Source: Symbiodinium natans (taxonomy: Eukaryota > Sar > Dinophyceae > Suessiales > Symbiodiniaceae). Taken from it: 64,000 nt of DNA. Below are positions 1 through 12,200 of the stretch, one piece after another. The stretch's first letter is position 1. Each line of letters begins with the position of its first letter. The notes beneath the pieces were generated by a model. The model was given only the letters and a program-made list of their open reading frames with translations, was not told where the DNA came from and searched no databases. The stretch is from contig CAJNDS010000446.1 in NCBI GenBank assembly GCA_905221605.1, positions 753,243 through 817,242 on the forward strand. Direction: 5' to 3'. The translations under genes were made by a program, and so were the position numbers.

Positions 1-202
1 CTCCAAACGAAAATTGTCAGGCCCTGTTCTTTCTTTCTGTGTCTCTTTTTTCTTCCTTCTTTCTTTCCATGGCTTTGGTTCTTTCTTTTGTTTATTTAGG
101 CCCTGAACCCCAAAACCCTAACCCCTAATTGCGGAAACCCCGTTTTTGTCTTGGCGCTCGTGATCAGGCTTGGGATCTAAACCCTAAACCCTACAAGATG
201 AG

Positions 203-282
203 GCGCTTTTCCAGAAGGCGGCCCAGTCCCGAAATCTCCTGGAGAAGCTCGAGGAGCAGGCCGCCGTGCGTGAGGCGCGCGG
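203..282 (+). CDS. Candidate upstream exon of the PDE gene
   Basis: Open island after an AG acceptor, starting with G. It reads as a charged helix (ALFQKAAQSRNLLEKLEE, then QAAVREAR). It could end at 274 before a GC donor (phase 0, matching the next exon) or at 282 before GT. The helix-rich, high-GC3 reading and its place upstream of the domain make it a likely exon. No family match was made, so it is a candidate only. Confidence 0.4.
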
Positions 283-3200
283 GTTTTTCGGGTTTGGGGT
301 TTGGGGTTTAGGGTTTAGGGTTTAGGGTTTTAGGGTTTTAGGGTTTCAGGGTTTCAGGGTTTTAGGGTTTTAGGGTTTCAGCGTTTCAGGGCTTTAGGGT
401 TTTAGGGTTTTAGGGTTTTGGGGTTTTTAGGGCTTTTAGGGTTTTAGGGTTTCAGGGTTTCAGGGTTTTAGGGTTTAGGCTTTTAGGGGTTTAGGGTTTT
501 AGGGTTTCAGGGTTTGAGGGTTTGAGGGTTTTAGGGTTTTAGGGTTTTAGGGTTTTAGGGTTTTAGCGTTTTAGCGTTTTAGCGTTTTAGGGTTTAGGGT
601 TTAGGGTGGGTTCTAAGGGTTATAGGGTTCAGAAGGCCGACGCCCTAACCCTACACCCTAAACGCGAAACCGCCAAAACCCGACAAAAAGCGCCAAGAAG
701 CCCGAACATAAGCCCGAAGCCCTAAACCTAAGCTCCAACCTCCATGGCTATGGAAACAAGCCCTAAGCCGAACCCTAAACCCTGTACCCGATACCCTAAA
801 CCCTAAACCCTAAACCCTAAACCCTAAACCCTAAACCCTAAACCCTAAACCCTAAACCCAGGGCCCACTCTTTCGGAGTCGGCTGCAGCAATTCCTCCGG
901 AAGATGGAGGACGGCTGCTCAGTTTTTTGTTCGTGTTCATAATTTAAGGTCGTTTGCGCCTGTGAGAGTTTCAGGTATTTGTTTTGTTGTTGTTGGGGGT
1001 GTTTAGGGTTCAGGGTTTAGGGTTTTTAGGGTTGAGGACTTTTTGGGTTTAGGGTCTTGCAGGTGTTTTGTTGGGCCGTTTTAGGGCGTTTAGGTTTTGT
1101 TTTAGTGCGTTTAGGGCTTTCTAGGGTGTTCAGGGTGCTTTTGAGCGTGTTTCGCTGTTTCGTGTGTCTATATAGGGTGTTTGGAATTTCTTGACGCTTT
1201 TTGGGGCTTTTAGGGCCTTTAGGTTTTTTTTGTGTGGGCTTTATAGGGTGCTCAAGGTGCGTTTGAGGGCGTTCCGGGTTTTTAGTGTGTTTAGATTTTT
1301 TCGAGGTTTTTTGGGGTGGTTAGGGCGTTTAGGCTGGTTTGTTTTGGGTGTTTAGGGCTTGATAGGGTGTCCTTGAGGGTGTGTAGGGCTTTTGGGGCGT
1401 TTAGGGGTTTTAAGGGCTTTGAGGGGTTTTTGGGTTTCTTGTTGGGCTTTTTGGGTCTTCAGAGTCTTTCAGGGTTCAGGGCTGAGGGACTATTGGTGCC
1501 CATAGTTAGCATGCAATTTTTGTCCAGGGCTTAGTGAGAAGCCTTAGAGCAAACCCTCGTCCTCGTACCTAAACCCTAAAGCCTAAACCCTAAATCCTAA
1601 ATCCTATACCCTAAACCCTAAACCCTAAACCTAAACCCTCGAAGCCTGTAAGCTTGGGATGCTCCCCTTATACCAAGAGTCCTTAATGGGGATTTTAGTA
1701 CCCCCTACTTTAGTCCCTATTAAAGGACTAAGACATCCCAGCCATAAAGCGTTAAAACCCTTGCAACTCTAAACAACCCTAACCCCTATAAAGCTAAACC
1801 GTAAACCCTAACTTTGAACCCTAAACCCTAAACCCTAAACCCTAAACCCTAAACCCTAAACCCTAAACCCTAAACCCTAAACCCTGAACCCTAACTGAAG
1901 AGCAGCCACACCGGGGCCAGGATCCTGGAAGCTCGAACCAATGCCTGAACTCTGTTCACACTGGGTGGGGTTTAGGGTTTAGGGTTTAGGGTTTAGGGTT
2001 TAGGGTTTAGGGTTTAGGGTTTAGGGTTTAGGGTTTAGGGTTTAGGGGGTTTAAGCTCCGGGCCTTCCCTCTGCCACCGAAGTAACATGATCGGAAGAAA
2101 GCCCAAATACAAGGTAGGGTTTGGGGGTTGGGGTTTAGGGTTTAGGGTTGAGGGTTAAGGGTTGAGGGTTTAGGGTTTAGGTTGGGATATTCCCAAAGAG
2201 CCCAATACCCCTTAATCAAGGACTATTCCTTGAAACATATTAAGGGTCCCTTTGCAATTTAAGGTATATTCCTTAATTAAGGAGTATTAGGCTCTTTGGG
2301 TATAAAGGGCAACATCCCAAGGTTTAGGGTTTACTGAGGCGTGAGACTGGCCCAAGTGATGTCAGAGATTGTCTGGGCTTAGGGTTTAGGGTTTAGGGTT
2401 TAGGGTTTGCGGTTTGCGGTTTGCGGTTTGCGGTTTGCGGTTTAGGGTTTCAGGGTTTTAGGGTTTTAGGGTTTTAGGGTTTTAGGGTTTTAGGGTTTTA
2501 GGGTTTTAGGGTTTTAGGGTTTTAGGGTTTTAGCGTTTTAGGGTTTAGGGCTTAGGGCTTAGGGCTTAGTTTTTAGGGTTTAGGGTTTAGGATGCCTCTT
2601 GGGTTCTTACCCACCAAACTCCTTAGGCCCACTCACCCTAAACCCTAAACATTAAACCCTACTTGGAGGTTCATGGTACGTATTAATGTTGAACCCTCTT
2701 TAGTGTGGGGCCCCCCCTCCCCCCCCACACCCCCCCCCCCCCCCTGAACAGTCGAGGCTGGATTTTGCTCTGTTTAGACGGCCCCGGGGGTTTATATGAT
2801 TTTAATAGCGAGGAGCTTAGATAAGTTTAACAGGGGCAGCGATGCCCGGCAATCTTTTTTAAAGGCGCGCCACGTGGAATTTTCTTACGGCGCCCGGACG
2901 ATTTGTCCTTAAAGAGGGACTCCCAAACAGTCAGGGTGTCCTGAATAATTCAGCCAAATTGTCTGTAAAGAGGGGGCCAATACTAAAGCAGGTCCAACAT
3001 TAACCTATTACAACTGTACTTATAACCAGATTAGGGCACTTAATAAGGGGCTTATAAGTGGGTTATAAGTATAGTTTTAGTTGGTTACCATTTTCATGAA
3101 CCTCCAAGTATAGACCCTATAAGCCCTAAGCCCTAAAGTCTAAACCCGAAGCCCTAAACCCTAAGCCCTAAGCCCTAAGCCCTAAGCCCTAAGCCCTAAG

Positions 3201-6200
3201 CCCTAAGCCCTAAGCCCTAAGCCCTAAGCCCTAAGCCCGAAGCCTAAGCCCTAAGCCTTAAGCCCTAAGCCCTAAGCCCTAAGCCCTAAGCCCTAAGCCC
3301 TAAGCCCTAAGCCCTAAGCCCTAGCCCTCAGCCCTCAGCCCTAAACCAGGCTCACAGGTTGATCTCCTAAAACCCTGAAGCCCAATCTCCTAAACAACCC
3401 AATAGTCCAAGTAAACCCTTGAATACTGGAACCCCAAACCCTAAACCCTAAACCCTAAGCCGAAACCCTAAACCCTAAACCCGAAACCCTAAACCCTAAA
3501 CCCTAAACCCTAAACCCTAAACCCTAAACCCCCCAAACTGCCCTAGTCCGTACAGGATACCTACCGTTCCGACGTGCCCTACCACACGGCGGTCCATGCG
3601 GCCGACACCATGATGACGATGGACCGTTGGGGTATAGGGTTTAGGGTTTAGGGTCTAGGGTTTAGGGTTTAGGGTTTAGGGTTGAGTCATTCGCTATATC
3701 CTCAACAAGTAAACCCCCCTAGACCCTCAACCTTAAAACTCTTAACCCTAAAACCAGCAGCTCGTGAATCCTCTAGACCCCGAACCCATTCTCATGTTCT
3801 GACGGTGGTTGTACGGTTCAGGAACGCCATGTAAAAAAATGTCCACAATAAGGCAACCTATGCTTACGTTCCTTAACCTGAAAAAGAGTGGCCTGTCAGT
3901 TGCTCCCCAGCCCCCCCCTCGCCCTAAACTGGGCGGTACCATTTCGGGGTTCCATCAGCGGGTTTAGGGTTTAGGGTTTAGGGTTTAGGGTTTAGGGTCT
4001 TTCTGTTACGGGGGAAGCGACTTCTGGGTTTGCCAAAGAGTGGGCTTCTGAGTTATCCAGAACAGTGAATAGCCTGTGCCATCTGCTTCAAAGCTTTTCC
4101 TCGGCCTCCCCCTAAAACCCCCTAAGCCCTAAACCCTAAACCCTGAACCCTAAACCCTAAACCCTAACCCCCCTCCCCCCAAAAAAAAAACAAAAAAAAA
4201 CTACTTTTCTCGGTCTGCGCAGGAGTGGCTGATTCGCTCCCAGAGCCTGGTCAGCCAGGCTCGCTGAACAAGAGGGGGGCCCTTCTTATTCCTGTTCTTG
4301 CTCTTGCGTTTAGGGTTTAGGGTTTAGGGTTTAGGGTTTAGGGTTTAGGGTTTAGGGTCTAGGGTCTAGGGTTTAGGGTTTAGGTTTTATGGTTCCGGGT
4401 CTCGGGCTTAGGGTTTAGGCGTTGCCCCAGACGAACGACGCCAAGTTTCAAGGAGCATCTTGAGGCAACTACTGAAAATGGCAGCCAACAATAAGTACAG
4501 TTACACTTGGTTAATAAGTACCATGAAGCTCCAAGTAGAAGTTGGTGTTTCGAACCTTTCCCGCCCCGCCCCCTCCAAGCACCAACCCCCGAAACAGGGG
4601 TTTGATAAAATGAGGGGGGGGGTACCCTTATTGGGGGTTCCTATATTATGACTGTCGTGTCTTTTCCCTTCTTATTTGGGTACCCTTATTGGGGGTTCCT
4701 ATACTATGACTGTCGTTTCTTTTCCCTTCTTTTTTTTTGGGGCGGGGGGGAGGGAAGGGGATCAGAGAACCCCAAAGTGGTAGGAGATGCCCAAATGGTC
4801 GCCAGACTCCTTGGGGGGGGGGTTAGAGAGTCACCAAAGTAGTGCACGTTGTTTGGAAGGTGAAGTTTACGTGGGTGGTTTCCGGAATTAACTAGGGGAG
4901 TACCATTGGGGTTCTTATTCTAAGTGAATCCTACTATTTCGGGGTTTATTTTGGGGTCCTTTCATTTCCGCAAACCGCACGTTGTCTGGGAGGTGTTCAT
5001 GTCTCAAGCAGGGATGTTCCCCCTTTTTCTACAAGTCCTTTTTCGGGATTGTAACAGGGGGTATTAAACCCTCAACCCGAAAACTTCATTTCAAGCGGTA
5101 TGGGCTCTGAGTTCCCGAGTGTGGGGGGGGCAGATCACCGACGTCGACCACCTTCTGGCCCAAATCTGAGCTTCTACTTTCGGGGCTTCGGGGGGTTTTA
5201 GGGTTTAGGGTTTTTAGGGTCTGGGGTTTAGGGTTTAGGGTTTGGGGTTTAGGGTTAGGGGTTTGGGGTTTAGGGTTTGGGGTTGGGGTTTGGGGTTTAG
5301 GGTTTGGGGTCCACGTACCTTCATGTAGTATATACTTGAGCCTCCAAGCTACTCTACAGATGAACCCATTGAAGGCACATGTGGAACCGATGTCAAGGAA
5401 CATGGTGGCCCTTTGCTTTTTTTTGGGGGGGGTGGGTCAGGGTTTCGAGTTTCACACCCTAAGCCTAAACCCTAACCCTAAACCCGAAACCCTAAACCCT
5501 AAGCTTGGGGGTTCAGGCTTCAGGTTTATCTGAGCTGAGGGCCTATAGCGGCTAGGGTTTGTAGCAAGCCAAGGCTAAACAACCTTCTGGGCGCAAGGCA
5601 AAACCCTCAACCCTGAGCTCCTAGAAGCGCCATGAAACATTGAAGTTGTTCAGGGTTTAGGGTTTCGGGTTTAGGGTTCAAGGTTCCTTTTAAAACCTTC
5701 CCCCTACGGCCCTAGGGACTTCAGACCCTCCACCCCTAAAAATGCCTAAACCCTATGTACCCTATATAAGCCCTAAACCCCTAAACCCTAAGCCCTAAAC
5801 CCGAAACCCTAAACCCTCTCTGCTTCGGGCACTCGGGACCTATATATGTGTTATTCATGAGAACGCGTAGTCTGGGAGTCTGAGGCGACAAGATGGGCAC
5901 AAGCCTAAGCCCTAAAGGCCTAAGGCACTAGAGAGCCCCACTGGCTGGTTCTTAGCAGGGTTTAGGGTTTAGGGTTTGGGGTTTCGGGTTTAGGGTTTAG
6001 GGTTTAGGGTTTAGGGTTAGGGTTAAGGGTTTAGGGAGGAATGAGGGAATGAGGTACCCTATATACTCCCTTAAAGGGTATATATATATATATGGTCACA
6101 TATATAGAGAGAGAGAGAGGGAGGGCCCTGATTCCCTCATTCCTTACTAAGTACCAGGGGGCCTACAGCCCTGACGCCCTGAAGCCCTACCTGATAAGCC

Positions 6201-9200
6201 CGTGGTGCGCCGTGTCAAGAACAGCTGGAGTGTTGTAGGGCTGAGTGGCCACGATTGTGCCCTAAACCCTAAACCCTAAACCCTAAACCCTAAACCCTAA
6301 ACCCTAAACCCTAAACCCTAAACCCTAAACAGTCACTTCGGCCGACTTGACAAGATGGTGCGAAGTGTGTAGGGCTGAAGCTTTTCGGGCCTGATGGCTG
6401 CTCCTGTCTCTGTCGGGCTCAGGGGCAAGGCCTTTATGCTTCAAGGTTTCGGGTTTAGGGGTGTGCCTCGGCTATCCCTTTACCCAAAGAAAGCAGGGTT
6501 TTGCATGTGAGGGTTGCGGGTTGTATGTCTATATCTGTACGTCGATGGTCTATGTCGATGTTTATGGTCTATGTCTAGGTCTGTGTCTATGTCCATGTCT
6601 ATGTCTATGTCTATGTATGTGTATATATATATATATATATATACATACATATATGGATATGTGTCTGTTTATTTGTCCGGTCCCCTATGGTACGCTGCTT
6701 CAGGGGCGTGCAGGCTACTCCTGGTAGGAACCCGTACAGACCATCCGAAGACTGGCTTAATTAGGCTCCGGCGTTTAGGGTCTACCGTGCCCTAAACCCT
6801 AAACCCTAAACCCTAAACCCTAAACCCTCAACCCTAACTAAACCCAAACCCAAAACCCTAAACCCTCAACCCTAAACCCTAAACCGCTCGCCGTGGTTCA
6901 GGGGCCCGCTTTGGTCCCTTTTGCCACGCTTAGGCCCTCGTGTCCCTTGCCATCCACGACGTTGGCCACCCGGGCAGGTCAGCTTTGGTCCAACGGTTTA
7001 GAGTTTAGGGTTAGGGCTACTATTTGCTTAAGAACCTCCAAAAACCCCTATATAACCCTTACCAGGAAGAGTGTTATTATTATTCATGTTATGTTGTTTG
7101 TTGTTTTTTGTTTGTTTTTTTTTTTTGGGGGGGGGGTTCTTAAGCAAATAGCAGCCAAGGGGATGGACTACGGAAGTGGGTGTTGATCAGGAGTTTCGGT
7201 CTTCATTTTGAGTTTAGGCCCCTAAATCTTCTAGGGTTCTTAAGGGAGGGGGGTTAAAGGGGGGTATATAACCCAAGGTTTCCGAATACTTTCTCTAAGG
7301 CTGCTCCCTAAGCTTCCCTAGGTACGTATCCCCCTTGAACCCCCCCTCCCTCAGCTTTCAAGCTAGTTCGCGCCCCAAGGCCTGCAGGCAGGGGCACCCT
7401 AGTTACAAGTAGAGTTTAGGGTTTAGGGTTTAAATCCTCGTATTCCCTAGAGGTACCCTGGCCCCTAAACCCCTAAACCCGGTACCAAACCCCCCCCCCT
7501 CCCACTAGGACCCAGACTAGGCTCTTATTCCCTTTTGTTTAGGGAACCTGCAGAAGAAGAAGAAGAAGAAGAAGAGGAAACCCTAAACCTGATACCCTAA
7601 ACCCTTACCTAAACCCTAAACCCTAAACCCCAAACCCCAAACCCCAAACCCTAAACCCTAAACCCTAAACCCTAAACCCTAAACCCTAAACCCTAAACCC
7701 TAAACCCTAAACCCTAAACCCTAAACCCTAAACCCTAACAGGAACAACCTCTTCCACTCGAAGACCCTCAGTCCATTGGCCATCACCTACAACGACAAGA
7801 GCATCCTCGAGAGTCGCGGCCGAGAAAGGTCATTCGGGTTTAGGGTTTGGGGTTTAGGGTTTGGGGTTTGGGGTTTGGGGTTTAGGGTTTAGGGTTTCGG
7901 GTTTAGGGGTTAGAGAGATTGGGATGTTCTCCCTTATTCCTACAGTCCTTAATAGGGATTATAATAGGGGGTGCTATAACCCCTATTCAGGACTGTTAGT
8001 AGAAGGGGGAACATTCCAACTGAGAGAGGTCTTGTTTTTAGACTGTGTGTGTGTGTGTGTGTTTCTGCGAGATCAAAAGCCACCCGCTTTACTATCGTTA
8101 CCATCATTATGATTACTATTTTATAGTTTCTGTTTATAGCTATTTGTTGTGAGTTTCATTATTTGCATATATACCCTAAATCGTAAACCCTAAACCCTAA
8201 ACCCTAAACCCTAAACCCTAAACCCTAAACCCTAAACCCTAAACCCTAAACCCTAACCCCTAAACCCTAAACCCTAAACCCTAAACCCTAAATATAAATA
8301 TATATGTATATATTTATTTATTTAAAGCCGGTGCCCTAACGGGCTCCCTTATGAGCTCCGGTAACTGAACTAAGGGTTTAGGGTTTTGGGTTTGGGGTTT
8401 AGGGTTTCAGGTTCGAGGAAAGTTTAGGGCTTTTGGGATAAGTTTCGAGGAGTCTCAAGCAGTTTGGGTTCTTTTTGTACGTCAGAATCATTTCAAGTTA
8501 GATGCTCTTGAGGTGTGAGGGTTTCGGCTAAAGGAGCAAGACTCAGCCAGCAAGCGTCAGACTGCAGAGCCCGCGAACCGAGGAATTTTCACGTCGCCAC
8601 CGCCTTCGAAGTCATGCAGAAGGCCGAGTTCAGAAGAGATGGTATCAAAGCAAGTCAGTCCTTGTACATCACGCAAAGAGGTGACTATACTTGATAACCA
8701 CGGTACCTGGGGCCCAGACCTTTGAAGGAGGTAGATGCCCTGATCAACCCCTTTTGAACACAGGGCAGTTCTTTTCCCTAAGCCCTAAGCCCCTCATAAG
8801 CCTTACACTTTTGGTGGCGTACGGGCAAATTCAAGGAAAGCGTTGAATGTTGGACCACTTTAATGCCGGGGTGTTGGGTTTAGGATGCGCTGTCTATCTT
8901 TGAAAGGCCTAAACCCCTTCTTACTGGTTCTTACTCGGGACATGACGGTTTAGGGTTTAGGGTTTGGGGTTTAGGGTCTAGGGTTTAGGGTTTAGGGTTT
9001 AGGGGCACTTCTGATTCCCGAGCTAGGAAGTCAGGCAAGGAGAGACAGCCTTTGCTGCAGCCCACTTCAAAATTCTTGGAGGTTCATGGTACTTACTAAC
9101 CAATCATAACTGTACTTCTAACTGTACTTATAACCATGTTAGGGCACTTTAAGGGGCTTGCAAGTGGGTTATATGTACAGTTATAATTGGTTAATAAGTA

Positions 9201-12200
9201 CCATGAACCTCCAAGTATGGGCTCAGGGTCGAGGCTTGCAATACTTATAGTCCAAATGGGGGTTTACGAAAATAAGGGACCCCGAATGTTGTCCCCCAAC
9301 TAGTAGGATTCCGTTCTACTAAAGACTCAAAGAAGGTAGCCCTAGTTTCGGTTTTGGGCTTTTAGGGTTTGGGGCTTGTAGGGTTTAAGATTGAGCCGTA
9401 TTTTCAACTTTGCATTCTGATCCCGAAGACCTCCTTGAGCCCACATTAGTGTTTGTTTAGGGTTCAGGGTTTAGGGTTTAGGGCTTAGGGTTGAGGGTTT
9501 AGGGTTGTCGAATTCCTCGTTTTCGACGGCTCCTCTGGGATCCTCGGCCCTGAACCTTAAACTACCCATTGCTTCAGAAACCCCAAAAAGGAAAACAAAT
9601 AAATGTCTTCCCTATACGGGTAATATAGGAATTAGTTTTTGAAAAACATTTTGGGGGTTCTTAAGCAACTAGTAGTAAACGCGCGGGCTTGAGGATTGAA
9701 GACACGGACGACCTGAAACTTATTCTTGGAGGTTCATGGTACTCATTAATTACCTATGACTGTACTTAGGGTTTAGGGCTTGGGGCTTAGGGTTTAGGTT
9801 TACCGTACTATAGTTGCTGGGATGTTCGCCCTTACACTTCCAGTACCCCCCCCCCCCATTGAGGACTGTTAGTATATCAGGGGGAACATCCCATTCTAGA
9901 GGCCTTAGTAGTTAGAATATGACTTTTTTTTTTTTGGGGGGGGGGGAGTTTTTACAGTATAGCTATTGCAACTATATAAGAACCATAAGGGAATACCATT
10001 AGTAATTTCTCCGACCCCTAGTTGAGCAGGGTCTTCCCTCTCTCACCGCACGCGGCTAAGTTTGGGATGTTCCCCCTTCTACTAACAGTCCTGAACAGGC
10101 ATTATAGCACCCCCGATTATAACCTAAGGACTCTTAGCATAGGGGGGAACATCCTAAATCTAAGCCATCTGCAGACCCCATCTCTTCTCAGACTTGGGCT
10201 GCTTGTTCCCTCTTATATCAACAGTCCTTAGTAGGGATTCTGATAGGGCGTACTATAATCCCCACTAAGGACTGTTAGTATAGGGGGGAACATCCAGTCT
10301 CAAGCCCTAAAGTCTACAGTCCTTTTGAAGCTCCCAGCCTTGTCACGCTGATACCCGTGGTTTAGGGTTTGGGTTTAGGTTTTAGGGTTTGGGGTTTTCG
10401 GTTGTGGGGCTGGCTTAAGGTTTTCTAAGACATTCCTTCTCCAAATCTGAAATACCAAACCCCATGCACACTCTAAATCCAGAAAAAAAGTACTCAAGCC
10501 CTCAACCCTAAACCCGCGCAAATGTTGGGCGAGGACGCGGAGCTGAATTGGGTGACAGTCTTGAGCTCCTTGGGACCTGCAAAGTTAAGGGTTTGAGGTG
10601 TTGTGAAGTTAAGGGTTTGAGGCGTTGTGATTTTGTGTTTTTGGCGGTGATGGCTTTAGGGTATACCTGGGGTTCTTGCTACTGCACAATAGAGTATGTT
10701 GACCAGGATTTGTCTGCAAAAGTCGGCACACCGACATGGTTGCCATCACATAGCTGACTGTGCGTTAGGGGCGCTCGAACTCTAGTCTTGTGGGGGGCGC
10801 GGCGAATAGCCCCTATTTCAACCCTGAACCCTAAACCCTAAAGCCTAAACCCTAAACCCAAAACCCTAAACCCTAACTGAAACCCCTGCAGGCGGCCCAA
10901 GCACGCCTTTCTGAAAAGCTTCCTAGAAACCTGCATACGCTCAAAGCCCGGGAATTTCCCCCCGGTTCTGAAAAGCCCTGAGCCCTAAACCCTATGGAGC
11001 CTACACTACCCAAAACCCTCAAGCTGAAGACCCTACAGACCCTAGAGGCCCTCAACCCAAAACCCTAAACCCCTAAACCCTAAACTCTAAACCCTAAACC
11101 CTATGAACCCTAAACCCTATGGACCCTAATCCTGGATCCCTAGATCCAAAACCTGGGCTCAGGTACAGATTGCACTTTGCCAGGCAAGGACAAGCCGACG
11201 AACCTGCAGCAGTACCTGCGTAGGCCCCTGACTTTCAAGGGGCCCGAGATTCCCGTGGCAACTTCAGGTTCTAGGGTTTAGGGTTTAGGGTTTAGGGTTT
11301 CGGGGTGTGGGATGTTTTAGGGTTCCCTGTTGAGTCTGGAGCTCCATGAAGCGTGAGGTTCCTCTACTCGTCTGAGGTTGGCCCTTTAGACCATGATTTA
11401 GGGTTTAGGGTTTAGGGTTTGGGGTTTAGGGTTTAGGGTTTTAGGGTATAAGACTTAAGCTACTAGTCTTAGGTTGGCCCTTTAAAACCCTCTGAAAAAC
11501 GATTCCTAAACATGACCCTCTTAAACCCCAATAAAAGAAGGTACGAAATTACCCCCAAGGGGTTTAGGGTTTAGGGTTTAGACTTCAGGGTTTAGGGTTT
11601 AGGGCTTTAGGGGTTCATGGGGTTTAGGGTTTTAGGGTTTTATTCCCCAAAAGGGTACCACTTTGCTGGGCCCTAGACCCTAACCCGAAACCCGACACCC
11701 GGAACCCTAAACCCTAAACCCTAAACCCTAAACCCTAAACGGAGCGCGAGTTGCGCGTTCCTTGGCAAGACCCCGCTTTGTGTCGCTAGGCAGCTCCGGG
11801 AGCTTCTTGGGTTTTGCGGGTCATGTGAGGTTTAGGGTTTAGGGTTTAGGGTTTAGGGTTTAGGGTTTAGGGTTTAGGGTTTAGGGTTAGGGTTTAGGGT
11901 TTAGGGCTCAGGTTTAAGGATTGAGGCTGCGTGTTTTGCATCAAGAAGTGGGGCCTTCGGCACTGTAACTACTTCTCGGCCATTCGTGTTTTTTTGAGTC
12001 TCTTAGTATTGTTGCCAGTATTTGATATCATCCTTGTTGCCAGTTACCCTTGTTGTTGGTGCGTTGCTGTCATTGTCATTCTAGTTGCTGGTTTTCGTGC
12101 TATTGCTGTTGCTACGGTTGGTCGTTGTGAGTTTTGTCACAGTTTTAGGTCTCCGCCATCAATGCTTACTGTCACCATGCAACCCTAAGCCCTTAGCCCT

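Larger units (their letters stand above)
910..3555 (+). other. PDE intron 2 (GA donor), 2.6 kb
   Basis: Degenerate G-strand sequence 1005-1470; C-strand 1570-1640; inverted-repeat element 1654-1742; C-strand 1800-1885; G-strand 1966-2048; G-strand 2115-2180; inverted-repeat element 2182-2332; variant G-strand array 2378-2592; inverted-repeat element 2662-3108; CCCTAAG array 3117-3340; CCCTAAA array 3433-3530 before the acceptor. Open islands at 1887-1965, 2057-2110 and 2343-2378 look exon-like but would interrupt the PDE frame. Confidence 0.7.
6978..7741 (+). other. PDE intron 6
   Basis: Short G-strand motif after the donor (6999-7017), element with CTTAAGAACC ends (7019-7152), dispersed block 7230-7345 shared with 58308-58415, (GAA)n at 7553-7574, then about 18 CCCTAAA units (7608-7738) up to the acceptor. 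Confidence 0.75.

Noticed and set aside
1887-1965. Open island after CCCTAA, possible exon LKSSHTGARILEARTNA
   Set aside because: Same reason as the 2057 island; it would interrupt the FLRKME-DTYRSD junction.
2057-2112. Good-looking exon SGPSLCHRSNMIGRKPKYK with gtaggg donor
   Set aside because: The flanking PDE exons (862-909 and 3556-3621) join directly with family-like continuity, leaving no place for it; it shows that open islands with splice signals can mislead.
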